A stretch of DNA of 64,000 nt from Brevundimonas aurantiaca (GTDB lineage: Bacteria > Pseudomonadota > Alphaproteobacteria > Caulobacterales > Caulobacteraceae), in the NCBI RefSeq assembly GCF_014199955.1, contig NZ_JACHOQ010000011.1:1-64000 (forward strand), read 5' to 3'. Positions 1-8,876 of this stretch are shown here, piece after piece. The notes below the pieces were generated by a model. It made no database searches. It saw only the letters and a list, made by a program, of their open reading frames with translations, and was not told the DNA's origin. Made by a program: the position numbers and the translations under genes. Every line of letters starts with the position of its first letter. Within the stretch, counting starts at the first letter, position 1.

Positions 1-30
1 TTGCTCTTCCGTGAACCGTGATCGCTTCAT
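1..30 (-). CDS. IS3-family transposase OrfA, N-terminal fragment (runs off the window)
   Basis: Reading leftwards from an ATG at 30-28, the first ten codons give MKRSRFTEEQ. This is the characteristic start of OrfA, the helix-turn-helix subunit of IS3-family transposases. A purine-rich AAGGACGGA lies just before the ATG as ribosome binding site. The rest of the gene, and OrfB, lie outside the window. The call rests on ten residues and the position of the ORF at the end of an apparent insertion sequence, so family is likely but subgroup is open. Confidence 0.6.
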   Translation of the reverse strand, partial: MKRSRFTEEQ

Positions 31-90
31 TCTGTCCGTCCTTTCGAGGGGCGGACTCTAGCTATTCCTGGAGGAGTTTCAGGGGGTCAC
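1..90 (-). mobile_element. End of an IS3-type insertion sequence
   Basis: The OrfA start at 30 is followed outward by about 60 bases of non-coding DNA, as expected for an IS3-family end. The outer edge is placed near 90, where the minus strand begins TGACCCCCTGAAAC, a plausible terminal inverted repeat starting with TG. The exact boundary and any target duplication cannot be set without the other end. The element stops about 10 bases before the start of the MarR gene. Confidence 0.45.
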
Positions 91-100
91 GTCACCTGAC

Positions 101-712
101 ATGCACGACGGCGCCCGACTCGCCGCGCCAGAAGATCGACCCCTCGTCTGTGGCGATCCTACGACCTGCGCAGGTCATGGCCCGGACGCGAACTGCGGCG
201 ACTGCGGCAAGGGCGACGTCGGCAACACCCTGGGGCTGACGGTTGCGATCCTGGCGCGGCGGTGGGCCGCCCACCTGGACGAGGTTTTGGCCGAAGCCGG
301 CTTCGGCGTCGGCCAGTTGGCCGTGCTGACGCTGTTGCAGAACCGGCCTGCCGGCCTGACCCAGCGCGAGGCCGCCGACCTTTTGGCTGTGTCAGAGGCG
401 GTCATGTCCACCCGCACGGCCGCCCTGCTGTCGGCGGGGTTGGTGAGCCGTCAGACCCTGATCGGCGACCGACGGGCGCATCTATTGCAGATCACCGCCG
501 AGGGACGGTCGGCCCATGACGTCTGGTCTAAGTGCCTGTCCTGCGTTCAGGAGCAGATTCTCGAGTCTGTCGGCGCCGAAGACTTGGCCGTGACCCAGAG
601 AACGCTCGAAAAGATCGGCGCGGCGGTCGAACGGCTGTCTGAGCAGGAGGGGCGCAAGCTCAAGCCCGCCCCGCGTCGACGCCCGCCCGCTGCGTCCGGT
701 CCCAGGGCCTGA
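101..712 (+). CDS. MarR-family transcriptional regulator with N-terminal Cys/His cluster
   Basis: A 203-residue winged-helix regulator. Residues about 45-175 carry the MarR fold: a dimerisation helix, the helix-turn-helix around LTQREAADLLAVSEAVMS, and the wing around GDRRAHLLQIT. Unusually, the N-terminal extension holds C17, C23, H26, C32 and C35, and the distal helix carries a second CxxC pair at C145/C148. This suggests metal or redox sensing, which is inference. The ATG at 101 lies about 10 bases from the apparent end of an insertion sequence, so the native promoter and perhaps the native N-terminus may have been displaced. No target gene is evident; the next gene is convergent. Confidence 0.75.
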   Translation: MHDGARLAAPEDRPLVCGDPTTCAGHGPDANCGDCGKGDVGNTLGLTVAILARRWAAHLDEVLAEAGFGVGQLAVLTLLQNRPAGLTQREAADLLAVSEAVMSTRTAALLSAGLVSRQTLIGDRRAHLLQITAEGRSAHDVWSKCLSCVQEQILESVGAEDLAVTQRTLEKIGAAVERLSEQEGRKLKPAPRRRPPAASGPRA

Positions 713-790
713 TCGGCTGAAAATCCAAGCGAGCGCTTGACTGACGCTTTGGCCGGAACCGCTGCGCGGCGCCGGCCGAACGATCGGGTT

Positions 791-2620
791 CTAGAACTCT
801 TCCCAGTCCGCCTCGACGCTCTGGGCGGCGGCGGTCTGACGGCCGGCGACGGCGGCCAGCTTCACCGGCGCGGGACGGGGCGGCGAGGCGGGGCGAGCGG
901 CGGCGAGCACGTTTGATCCGGCGCCCAGGCGGAACCGCCCGATCATCGAGGCGAGGTTCTCGGTCTCCTGGCGAAGCGAATGGGAGGCGGCTGTCGACTC
1001 CTCCACCATCGCCGCATTCTGCTGGGTGACCTGGTCCATCTGGTTCACGGCGGTGTTGACCTCGGCCAGGCCGGTCGACTGTTCGCGCGCCGAGGTGGCG
1101 ATTTCGGTGATCAGGCCGTCGATCTCGGCGACCCGGTCCACGATGACGGCCAGGGCCTGGCTGGTTTCGCCGACCAGTTTCACCCCCTTGCCCACCTGAC
1201 TGGTGCTGCCGGCGATCAGACCCTTGATCTCTTTCGCCGCCTCAGCCGACCGCTGGGCCAGGGCTCTAACTTCAGACGCCACGACGGCGAAGCCGCGACC
1301 GGCTTCGCCCGCGCGCGCCGCCTCGACCCCGGCGTTCAGGGCCAGAAGATTGGTCTGGAAGGCGATTTCGTCGATGACGCCGATGATCTGGTTGATTTCG
1401 CCAGAGGAGCGCTCGATCTCGGCCATGGCGCCGATCGCTTCTTCCATGACGGCGCCGGACCGTTCGGCGTCGCCGCGCGCCCCGGCGGCGACGGTCGCGG
1501 CCTGCTGGGCGTTGGCGGCGCTGCGCTGGACGGTGGCGGTCAGCTGATCCAGAGCCGCGGCGGTCTCCTCCAGACTGGCGGCCTGCTGTTCGGTGCGGCG
1601 CGACAGGTCGTCGGAGGCCACGCCGATCTCGTCGGCGCCGGAACGGATGGCGCCCGCCGTCTCGCCGACGCTTTTCATCGTCGCCTGCAAGGCGTCGACG
1701 GCCGCGTTGAAGTCGGTTCTCAGCTTGTCCAGTTCCGGGATGAAGGCCGTGGTGATGCGGCGCTCCAGGTCGCCCTGGGCCAGGGCGGTCAGGGCGTCGC
1801 CGATCTGTTCCACCGCCTCGACTCGACGGGTCACGTCCACGGCGACCTTGACCACCTTGGCCACCTTGCCGTCCGGATTGACGATGGGGTTGTAGGAGCC
1901 CTGGATGATGACGGCCCCGCCGTCCTTGCGGACGCGCCGGAACTCGCCGGACTGGAACTGGCCGGACGACAGGGCGGCCCAGAACTGGCTGTACTCAGGA
2001 CTGTCGCGATAGGCCGGCTCGGCGAAGATGGCGTGCTTGCGCCCGACGATCTCTTCTAACTGATAGCCCATGGCGTCCAGGAACAGGCGGTTGGCGTTGA
2101 CGATGGTCCCGTCCAGGGTGAATTCGATCATGGCCTGAGATCGGCCGATGGCCTCGATCTGGGCCGCATAGTCCTCGCTGGCGAGCCGATAGCGGGCGTC
2201 CGCCCATTCCACGACGAAACCGGCGGCCTTGCCGCCCTGTTTCAGCGGCGTGACCAACAGGTCGAAGGCGCGACCCCCGACCCGGATGGTGGCCGAATGG
2301 GGTTCGCTCAAAGTCGCCAGCATCCGCCGCTGGTGGGCCGGGTTCTTGTGGAAGACGTCGATGTTGGAGCCGACCAGCCGATCAACGCTGAAGTTGGGCA
2401 GGTCTGACCGTAGCTCGGCTTCCGCCTCTTGCAGAAGATTGCGAACCGCCGGGTTCAGATAGGTGATGTTCAGGTCCTTGTCGGCCAACATGATGTTGGT
2501 GCGAAGAGCCTCTACAGCCGTTTCCAGCATGCCGCTCGCCGGCTTTTTCCCCTTGGCCCACATATCCGCTCTCGATGCTGCGGGCGTTCGTCGCCCTTTG
2601 GCTGCAGCGTTAGTGCTCAC
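791..2620 (-). CDS. Soluble methyl-accepting chemotaxis protein with two PAS domains
   Basis: A 609-residue chemoreceptor without membrane segments, so cytoplasmic. Residues about 28-140 form a first PAS-like region, about 150-270 a second PAS ([12 protein letters not shown], then the typical FRRVRKDGG strand). A HAMP-like linker and the long MCP coiled coil follow, with the conserved hairpin tip around [22 protein letters not shown] that contacts CheA and CheW. The protein ends in DWEEF, a tether of the NWETF type for CheR/CheB. The start is GTG at 2620 with a weak ribosome site; an internal ATG is possible. It is divergent from the next receptor. Confidence 0.9.
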   Translation of the reverse strand: MSTNAAAKGRRTPAASRADMWAKGKKPASGMLETAVEALRTNIMLADKDLNITYLNPAVRNLLQEAEAELRSDLPNFSVDRLVGSNIDVFHKNPAHQRRMLATLSEPHSATIRVGGRAFDLLVTPLKQGGKAAGFVVEWADARYRLASEDYAAQIEAIGRSQAMIEFTLDGTIVNANRLFLDAMGYQLEEIVGRKHAIFAEPAYRDSPEYSQFWAALSSGQFQSGEFRRVRKDGGAVIIQGSYNPIVNPDGKVAKVVKVAVDVTRRVEAVEQIGDALTALAQGDLERRITTAFIPELDKLRTDFNAAVDALQATMKSVGETAGAIRSGADEIGVASDDLSRRTEQQAASLEETAAALDQLTATVQRSAANAQQAATVAAGARGDAERSGAVMEEAIGAMAEIERSSGEINQIIGVIDEIAFQTNLLALNAGVEAARAGEAGRGFAVVASEVRALAQRSAEAAKEIKGLIAGSTSQVGKGVKLVGETSQALAVIVDRVAEIDGLITEIATSAREQSTGLAEVNTAVNQMDQVTQQNAAMVEESTAASHSLRQETENLASMIGRFRLGAGSNVLAAARPASPPRPAPVKLAAVAGRQTAAAQSVEADWEEF

Positions 2621-2830
2621 TCATTACTGGAAAGTGTACGGAATGTTTATCTGAACCCAACATCGCTGTGCTTTTCGGGGATACTAGTACTTTTACTTAC
2701 AAACGAAGTTAAACTGGTAGTGGCGTAGCGGCATCGACCAAGGTTGTAAAAGCTTCGGGCGCGAAGCATCGTATAGCGAAGCGGTAATGTGGGTCTGGGA
2801 AAAGGCGGCAAAGAAGAGAAAGCCACCCGA
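2621..2830. promoter_or_regulatory. A/T-rich divergent promoter region between two chemoreceptors
   Basis: About 210 bases separate the divergent starts of the two PAS receptors. The stretch 2640-2760 is clearly richer in A and T than its surroundings, as expected for two back-to-back promoters. No specific operator or sigma-factor box could be assigned with confidence. Confidence 0.4.
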
Positions 2831-4333
2831 ATGCGTAAGCTGTTCAATCGACCGCAGGCGGAAAGCGAGGAGCTCTTGGAGCTTCGCGCCATCGTCGCGG
2901 CCGTTCATTTGTCTCAGGCGGTGATCGAGTTCGATCTCGACGGCGTGGTGCTCGACGCCAACGCCAACTTCCTTGCGGTGCTCGGCTATGAACTGTCCGA
3001 GATCAAAGGCCGGCATCACCGGATGTTCGTCGATCCGGCCGAGGCCCGCTCGCCGGCCTATGCCGAGTTCTGGAAACGGCTGAACGCCGGGGAATTCGTC
3101 GCCGACAAGTTCGTCCGTTACGGCAAGAACGGCAAGCGGGCGGTGATCGAGGCGTCGTACAACCCGATCTTCGACGTGAACGGCAAGCCCTATAAGGTGG
3201 TCAAGTTCGCCATTGACGTCACCGCCGTCGAAGAGGAGCGCGAACGCCGCGCCGAGGCTGATCGTCAGGCGGCGGCCGTTCAGGCCATGGTGGTGCGAAA
3301 TACGGGCCAGGGCCTGTCGGCCATGGCCTCGGGCGATCTGTCCTATCGGATCGAAGAGGATTTTCCGGGCGAGTACGCCGCTCTGCGCGAGAACTTCAAC
3401 CGCGCCATGGCGGCGCTGGACCAGGCGATCGCCGTCATCGGCGGCAACGCCGAGACCATGCAGTCCGGCGCCAAGGAAATCAGTTCAGCGGCCGAAGATC
3501 TGTCCCGTCGCACTGAACGTCAGGCGGCCAGCCTGGAAGAGACGGCGGCCGCCCTGGATCAGATTACGGCCACCGTCCGCCGGACGGCCGAGAACGCCCA
3601 GGAGGCCGACAAGGTGGTCAGCCAGACCCGCGCCCAGGCCGAAACGGGCGGCGCCGTGGTCCAACGGGCGGTGGACGCCATGGGCGAGATCGAACGCTCG
3701 TCCGACCAGATCAGTCAGATTATCGGCGTCATCGACGAGATCGCCTTCCAGACCAACCTTCTGGCGCTTAACGCCGGAGTCGAGGCGGCGCGCGCCGGCG
3801 AGGCCGGGCGGGGCTTTGCGGTCGTGGCCTCGGAGGTGCGGGCCCTGGCTCAGCGGTCGGCGGACTCGGCCAAGGAGATCAAGACCCTGATCTCCGCCAG
3901 CGGCGCCCAGGTCAAATCCGGCGTCGTCCTTGTGCGTGAAACCGGCGAGGCCCTGACCGGCATCGCCGGCCGGATCGTCGAAGTCACTCAGCTGATGAGC
4001 GAGATTCGCGGATCGACCCAGGAACAGGCGGTCGGCCTGGCCGAGGTCAACACCGCCGTCAATGAAATGGACCAGGTGACCCAGCAGAATGCGGCCATGG
4101 TCGAGGAGTCGACGGCCGCCAGCGTGGCCCTGAGCCGCGAGGCCGCCGAACTGGCCCAGCTGGTCGGCCGGTTCACCACCAGCCAGGACGGCGGCTCCAG
4201 CCGACCTGCGCCGCTGCAAGAGGCCCATGGCCGGATCGCCGCCTTCGCGGCCGACCGCCCTGCGCCCCGACTGAAACTCGCCGCGGGCGGAGGCCGACAG
4301 GCCGCCGTTCACTCCGAATGGGAGGCCTTCTGA
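2831..4333 (+). CDS. Soluble methyl-accepting chemotaxis protein with one PAS domain
   Basis: About 500 residues from the ATG at 2831, preceded by AAGAAGAGAAA; an in-frame GTG at 2789 is the alternative start. It has one PAS domain (residues about 20-130, VLDANANFLAVLGYELSEI), a HAMP-like linker and an MCP signalling coiled coil with the same tip sequence as its neighbour. There is no signal peptide or membrane segment, so it should sense intracellular or diffusible cues. The C-terminus EWEAF matches the CheR/CheB tether pattern. The stop codon overlaps the start of cheW by one base, so the two are translationally coupled. Confidence 0.9.
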   Translation: MRKLFNRPQAESEELLELRAIVAAVHLSQAVIEFDLDGVVLDANANFLAVLGYELSEIKGRHHRMFVDPAEARSPAYAEFWKRLNAGEFVADKFVRYGKNGKRAVIEASYNPIFDVNGKPYKVVKFAIDVTAVEEERERRAEADRQAAAVQAMVVRNTGQGLSAMASGDLSYRIEEDFPGEYAALRENFNRAMAALDQAIAVIGGNAETMQSGAKEISSAAEDLSRRTERQAASLEETAAALDQITATVRRTAENAQEADKVVSQTRAQAETGGAVVQRAVDAMGEIERSSDQISQIIGVIDEIAFQTNLLALNAGVEAARAGEAGRGFAVVASEVRALAQRSADSAKEIKTLISASGAQVKSGVVLVRETGEALTGIAGRIVEVTQLMSEIRGSTQEQAVGLAEVNTAVNEMDQVTQQNAAMVEESTAASVALSREAAELAQLVGRFTTSQDGGSSRPAPLQEAHGRIAAFAADRPAPRLKLAAGGGRQAAVHSEWEAF

Positions 4334-4851
4334 TGTCCATGGCGCATACTCAAACCGACGCCTTTTCCGTCAACCGCGCCGGCGCCGGCCGTCGTGAGAT
4401 GGTCGGCTTCCGGGTCGGGGACCAAGCCTTCTGCATCGACATCACCTCGGTGCTGGAGATCCGGGGCTGGACCCCCGCGACGCCCGTGCCCCAGTCGCCC
4501 CATTATATGAAGGGGGTGGTCAATCTGCGCGGCAGCGTCCTGCCGATCATCGACCTGGCCGCGCGCCTGGGCCTGCCGACGACTGAACCCTCAGCGCGTC
4601 ACGCCATCATGGTCGCCAACTGCGGCGGGCGGACCGTGGGCCTGCTGGTCGAGGGAGTGTCCGACATCGTCCAACTGGACGACGCCGACCGCCAGGCGAC
4701 GCCGGACATGGGCCATGGCCAGGGTGGGGTCGTCGCCGGAATCTTCGCGGTGGACGGCGCCATGCTCAGCCTGCTGGACCTGGACAATCTGCTGCCGCCG
4801 GACCGCAGCCGTCCCGCCGACGAGGCTTTCGATGCGATCGCCGCAGCTTGA
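4333..4851 (+). CDS. cheW: Chemotaxis coupling protein CheW
   Basis: About 172 residues, the usual CheW length. The single CheW domain is recognised from VGFRVGDQAFCIDITSVLEI, the MKGVVNLRGSVLPIIDL signature and a final strand around IFAVDGAMLSLLDLD. CheW bridges receptors to the CheA kinase. The ATG at 4333 sits in a TGATG overlap with the upstream receptor gene; an in-frame ATG at 4318 is less likely. No cheA, cheY or cheB is present in the window, so this CheW probably serves an array encoded elsewhere. Confidence 0.92.
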   Translation: MSMAHTQTDAFSVNRAGAGRREMVGFRVGDQAFCIDITSVLEIRGWTPATPVPQSPHYMKGVVNLRGSVLPIIDLAARLGLPTTEPSARHAIMVANCGGRTVGLLVEGVSDIVQLDDADRQATPDMGHGQGGVVAGIFAVDGAMLSLLDLDNLLPPDRSRPADEAFDAIAAA

Positions 4852-5101
4852 GATCCCGGCCGCAGACGCCTCCTGGCCCCCGTACGGCGTGGCGGCCTGG
4901 CTGGCCGATGAGGTCGATGAGCGCGATCTGAGCCCTGTCATGCCGGACTGCTGCGACAGGGCCGGCATGGTCTCGGCCCTGCTTCAGATGGCCCTGTCGG
5001 TGTCTGAAGAGGGCGCGCCCTGGGCCGACGACGTCTGCGTCCTTCTTCTGTCGGGATGGGGCGCCTTGCAAGCCGCCGCTTCGGCCAACGAAACCGTCTG
5101 A
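4832..5101 (+). CDS. Small protein of unknown function overlapping cheW
   Basis: An 89-residue reading frame starting at an ATG 20 bases inside the end of cheW, in another frame. From residue 8 it reads as a compact acidic protein (WLADEVDERDLSPVMPDCCDRAGMVSALLQMA, then WADDVCVLLLSGWGALQAAA). The coding look continues well past the cheW stop and ends just before the ligD leader. I do not recognise a family. It may be a receptor-array accessory cotranscribed with cheW, but this rests on position only. Confidence 0.45.
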   Translation: MRSPQLEIPAADASWPPYGVAAWLADEVDERDLSPVMPDCCDRAGMVSALLQMALSVSEEGAPWADDVCVLLLSGWGALQAAASANETV

Positions 5102-5183
5102 CGGTCGCCGGAGAGCCGGGTGATCGAATTCGCCCCATGCACGTTGTCGTCCGACCAGGGACGAAGACGGGCGAGGCGGCGAC

Positions 5184-7739
5184 ATGGCGAACGGATTGGA
5201 AGCCTATCGGGCCAAGCGCGACTTCACCCGCACCCCCGAACCGGCGGGAAAGACCAAGGCCGGACGCAAGGGCCGGCTGACCTATCTGATCCAGCGCCAT
5301 GCGGCCACCCGGCTGCACTACGACTTCCGCATCGAACATGACGGGGTCCTGAAGTCCTGGGCCGTCACCAAGGCGCCGTCGCGCGACCCGGCCGTCAAAC
5401 GACTGGCGGTGGAGGTGGAGGACCACCCCCTGGCCTATGGGACCTTCGAGGGGACCATTCCGTCCGGCAACTACGGCGCCGGGACCGTCCAGCTGTGGGA
5501 CCGGGGCGAATGGGAGCCGCAGGAGCCCGACATAGAGGCGGCGCTGGAGCGCGGCTCGCTGAAGATGATCCTGCACGGCGAGCGGCTGAGCGGCGGCTGG
5601 GCCCTGGTGCGGCTGAAGTCCGATCGCGGCAAGCCGTCCAAACGCAACAACTGGCTGCTGATCAAGGAGAAGGACGAGGCGGCCGTGCCCGGCGAGGGCG
5701 ACGCCAATATGGAGATCGACGCCTCCGTCGCCAGCGGCCGCAGCTTGGCCGAGATCGCGGAGGGCAAGACCCAATGGACCGCCTCTCGCCCCGTGGCGCG
5801 CAAGGGCCCCAAGCCGCCGAAGGCCAAGCCGCGCGAGGCGGACCTGGCCCAGCCGCCCGCCTTCCAGCCGATCCAGCTGTGCAAGGTGGCGGACCATCCG
5901 CCCGGGGGCGCCGGCTGGGTGCATGAGATCAAGTTCGACGGCTATCGCATCCAGATCGCCGTCGGCGGCGGGCAGGCGCGCCTCTACACCCGTCGAGGCC
6001 ATGACTGGACCGACCGCTTTCCCGAACTGGCGGCCGATGCGGCCCAGTGGCCCGACGGGGTGGTGGACGGCGAACTGTGCGCCCTGACCGAGGACCACAC
6101 GCCGGACTTTTCCGCCCTTCAGGCCGCCATCGCCGACGGAAAGACCCAGGACCTGGTCTATTTCGCCTTCGACCTGCTGAAGGAGGGGCGGGACGATCTG
6201 ACGGCCCTGCCCCTGTCGCACCGCAAGGCGCGGCTCCAGGCCCTGATCGACCGGATTCCGGCCAAGGCGCGGGGGAGGGTGCGCTATGTCGATCACTTCG
6301 CCTCCACCGGCCAGGCGGTGCTGGACAGCGCCTGCCGGATGGATCTGGAGGGGGTGATCTCCAAGACGCTGAACGCCCCCTATCAGCCGGGCCGGTCCTC
6401 GACCTGGGTCAAGTCCAAATGCCGGGGCAGGGATGAGGTCGTCATCGGCGGCTGGTCGTCGGAGGACGGGACGCGCTTTCGCTCCCTCCTGGTCGGCGTG
6501 GCGGAGGAGGAGGGGCTGCGTTACCTCGGCCGGGTCGGGACCGGCTATTCCGCCCCCCTGCTGAAGACCCTGCTGCCGGCCTTGAAGGCGGCGGCGGCCG
6601 AGGCCTCGCCCTTCGTCGGCAAGGGGGCGCCGCGCGGCGGCAAGGACATCCACTGGCTGCGGCCGGTTCTGGTGGCTGAGCTGGAGCACGGTGGTCTGAC
6701 CGAAGGCGGCTCCCTGCGCCATGCGGCCTTCAAGGGGCTGCGCGAGGACAAGCGGGCTCAGGAGGTGGTCGATAAGCCGCAACCGCCGTCGCCGAAACAG
6801 GCGGAGAAGGCCGCGCCGACGCCGCGCCGAACGGGCAAGGACAAGGTGGTCGTCGCCGGCGTCACCCTGTCCAGCCCGGACAAGGTGCTGTGGCCCGCCG
6901 TCGGGGGGCGGCCGGCCATCACCAAGACGGACCTGGCCCGCTACTATGAACAGGCGGCCGAACGGATCCTGCCCCATGTCGCCGACCGGCCGGTGTCGAT
7001 CATCCGCGCGCCCGACGGGATCGAGGGCGAGACCTTCTTCCAGCGCCACGCCATGCCGGGCTCGAACCCGCGGCTGAAGCTGATCGACGTGCATGAGCGC
7101 AAACCCTATGTCGCCGTGGTCGATGTCGGGGGGCTGGTCGCCGTCGCCCAGTCGGGCGGGCTTGAGCTGCACCCGTGGGGCTGTCGGCCCGGCGATCCGG
7201 AGACGCCCGAACAGGTCACCTTCGACCTCGATCCCGACGAGGGGTTGGATTTCGAAGCGGTCATCGCGGCGGCCAAGACGGTGCGAAAAACGCTGGAGGC
7301 CAAGGGGCTGAACCCCTTCGTCAAGACGACCGGCGGCAAGGGGCTGCATGTCGTGGTTCCGATCCGCTCGGACGGCCGCAGCCGGATCGAATGGGACCGA
7401 TGCAAGGCCTTCGCCAAGGCCGTGGCCGAAGAGGTGCGCCGCGCCGATCCCGACCGGTTCACCACCACCCTGGCCAAGAAGGCGCGCGGCGGAAAGATCT
7501 TCATCGACTATCTGAGGAACGGGCGGATGGCGACGGCGGTCGCCCCCTGGTCGGTGCGGGCGCGGCCGGGCGCAGGCATCGCCTTCCCCCTGTCCTGGGG
7601 GCAGGTCAAGGCGGGCCTGGACCCTAAGGCCTTCACCCTGCACGACGCCCCGGCCCTGCTGAAGAAGCCCGATCCGTGGAAGGACTTCAGGGCCGGAGAG
7701 GTCAGCTTGCGACCCGTGCTGAAGGCGATGGGGCTTTAG
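5184..7739 (+). CDS. ligD: Multifunctional ATP-dependent DNA ligase LigD (NHEJ)
   Basis: An 851-residue enzyme of bacterial non-homologous end joining with all three domains, in the order phosphoesterase, ligase, polymerase. The 3'-phosphoesterase (about 30-170) shows RLHYDFRIEHDGVLKSWAV. The ligase begins near residue 220, with the nucleotidyl-accepting lysine K250 in KFDGY. The polymerase/primase domain (about 550-850) carries the metal-binding DLD at 681-683 in FDLDPDEG. It seals double-strand breaks held by Ku, whose gene is convergent just downstream. The ATG at 5184 starts directly before the phosphoesterase linker. Confidence 0.97.
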   Translation: MANGLEAYRAKRDFTRTPEPAGKTKAGRKGRLTYLIQRHAATRLHYDFRIEHDGVLKSWAVTKAPSRDPAVKRLAVEVEDHPLAYGTFEGTIPSGNYGAGTVQLWDRGEWEPQEPDIEAALERGSLKMILHGERLSGGWALVRLKSDRGKPSKRNNWLLIKEKDEAAVPGEGDANMEIDASVASGRSLAEIAEGKTQWTASRPVARKGPKPPKAKPREADLAQPPAFQPIQLCKVADHPPGGAGWVHEIKFDGYRIQIAVGGGQARLYTRRGHDWTDRFPELAADAAQWPDGVVDGELCALTEDHTPDFSALQAAIADGKTQDLVYFAFDLLKEGRDDLTALPLSHRKARLQALIDRIPAKARGRVRYVDHFASTGQAVLDSACRMDLEGVISKTLNAPYQPGRSSTWVKSKCRGRDEVVIGGWSSEDGTRFRSLLVGVAEEEGLRYLGRVGTGYSAPLLKTLLPALKAAAAEASPFVGKGAPRGGKDIHWLRPVLVAELEHGGLTEGGSLRHAAFKGLREDKRAQEVVDKPQPPSPKQAEKAAPTPRRTGKDKVVVAGVTLSSPDKVLWPAVGGRPAITKTDLARYYEQAAERILPHVADRPVSIIRAPDGIEGETFFQRHAMPGSNPRLKLIDVHERKPYVAVVDVGGLVAVAQSGGLELHPWGCRPGDPETPEQVTFDLDPDEGLDFEAVIAAAKTVRKTLEAKGLNPFVKTTGGKGLHVVVPIRSDGRSRIEWDRCKAFAKAVAEEVRRADPDRFTTTLAKKARGGKIFIDYLRNGRMATAVAPWSVRARPGAGIAFPLSWGQVKAGLDPKAFTLHDAPALLKKPDPWKDFRAGEVSLRPVLKAMGL

Positions 7740-7752
7740 AGGGGCGGTGCCG

Positions 7753-7872
7753 GTGATTAGTGCTGGTGATTAGTGCTAGTGCTAGTGAGTAAGGCATGAG
7801 CAGTGGGAGTGTCCGCTGATCCGCGCCCGGCCCACCTTTTGCTCACTAGCACTAATCACCAGCACTAATCAC
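7753..7872. repeat. Long inverted repeat between ligD and ku, likely bidirectional terminator
   Basis: The left arm at 7753-7789 is made of two tandem copies of GGTGATTAGTGCT followed by AGTGCT and AGTGAG. The right arm at 7842-7872 is its reverse complement except for one 6-base unit present only on the left. The loop is about 50 bases. The arms are much richer in A and T than the neighbouring genes. Lying between two convergent genes, the structure would form a strong hairpin in either transcript. No clear U-run follows, so termination is inferred. Confidence 0.8.
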
Positions 7873-7888
7873 TAGCGCTCCGCCCCCA

Positions 7889-8734
7889 TCACGCCGCGGT
7901 CTTGCGCGTCGCCGGCTTCTTCTTGGCGGGGGCCTTTTTCTTCGGCTTGGCGCCGGTCGCGGAGCCCTTGAGGCTGTTGCGCAGGGCCTCCATCAGATCG
8001 ATCACATTGGTGTCGTCGGGCTCGGGCGCCTCGACCACCGACTTGCCGCCCTTCTGCTTGGCCTTGACCATCTCGCGCAGGGCCTCGTCATAGCGGTCCT
8101 TGAAGTCGGTCGGGTCGAAGTCCGTCTCCTTCTGGGCGATGATCCGGCTGGCGATCTCCACCATGTCCTTGTCCGCCTTGACCGAGGGAATGTCGTCGAA
8201 ATAGTCCTCGGCGGGCCGCACCTCGTCATGCGCCCGCAGGGAATAGGCCACCAGCCCCTTGCCGCGCACCTCCAGGGCCAGCTGCCGTTCCCGCCCGCGC
8301 AGGACCAGCGTTCCGATGGCGATCTTGCCCGCCGACTTCATCGCGTCGCGGATGACGGCGAAGGCCTCGGCCCCCACGCCCTTTTCGGGCACCACATAGA
8401 AGGGGTCGTCCCAGTACAGACGGTCGATCTCGTCCTCGTCCACGAAGCTGTCGATACAGATGGTTCGGGTGGTCTCCAGCTTGACCTTGTCGAAGTCGGC
8501 GTCGTCGAACAGGACATATTCGTCCTTGGCCACCTCATAGCCCTTGACCAGATCCGACCGTTCGATCGGGCCGGTGTCGGGGTCGGTCGGCACCATGCGG
8601 ATGCGGTTGTTGGTCTCGGGATTGATCAGGTGGAAGCTGACGTGGGCGTTGGAGGCGGTGGCGGTGTAGAGGGCGACCGGACAGGTCACCAAGGACAGTT
8701 TCAAATGCCCCTGCCAGGTGGGTCGTGCGGCCAT
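7889..8734 (-). CDS. ku: Non-homologous end joining protein Ku
   Basis: 281 residues, typical of bacterial Ku. The start MAARPTWQGHLKLSLVTCPVALY is the classic Ku beta-barrel entry, and the homodimer bridge region follows (DFDKVKLETTRTICIDSFVDEDEID). The C-terminus is a lysine- and alanine-rich tail (AKPKKKAPAKKKPATRK) of the kind that contacts DNA and recruits LigD. The ATG at 8734 is chosen because AGGAGA lies 6-7 bases upstream and the family begins here; a longer frame upstream is not needed. Convergent with ligD, its working partner. Confidence 0.96.
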   Translation of the reverse strand: MAARPTWQGHLKLSLVTCPVALYTATASNAHVSFHLINPETNNRIRMVPTDPDTGPIERSDLVKGYEVAKDEYVLFDDADFDKVKLETTRTICIDSFVDEDEIDRLYWDDPFYVVPEKGVGAEAFAVIRDAMKSAGKIAIGTLVLRGRERQLALEVRGKGLVAYSLRAHDEVRPAEDYFDDIPSVKADKDMVEIASRIIAQKETDFDPTDFKDRYDEALREMVKAKQKGGKSVVEAPEPDDTNVIDLMEALRNSLKGSATGAKPKKKAPAKKKPATRKTAA

Positions 8735-8765
8735 GATCGTCTCCTCGCCTCGGGTTCGGTGACCT

Positions 8766-8790
8766 AACGCCGCAGGCCTGCGACCGTTTC
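8766..8790 (-). promoter_or_regulatory. Possible EcfG-type (general stress) promoter of ku
   Basis: On the minus strand GAAAC at 8790-8786 is followed by 16 bases and then CGTT at 8769-8766. The alphaproteobacterial EcfG consensus is GGAAC, 16-17 bases, CGTT, so this has one mismatch. It lies about 30 bases before the ku ATG. The assignment is by pattern only. Confidence 0.35.
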
Positions 8791-8876
8791 CGCGCGGAAC
8801 CGGGCGGCCTGTCGCACCTTTCCGATGTGAAGCTTGCAGCAAGGGCGGGGCGCATGCGGCCGACCAGACCATACCG

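Noticed and set aside
4938..7643. A 901-codon minus-strand frame opposite ligD
   Set aside because: Antisense shadow of LigD with biased composition and no motif.
7753..7872. CRISPR-like repeats between ligD and ku
   Set aside because: The units are in adjacent tandem or inverted copies with no spacers of constant length and no cas genes.
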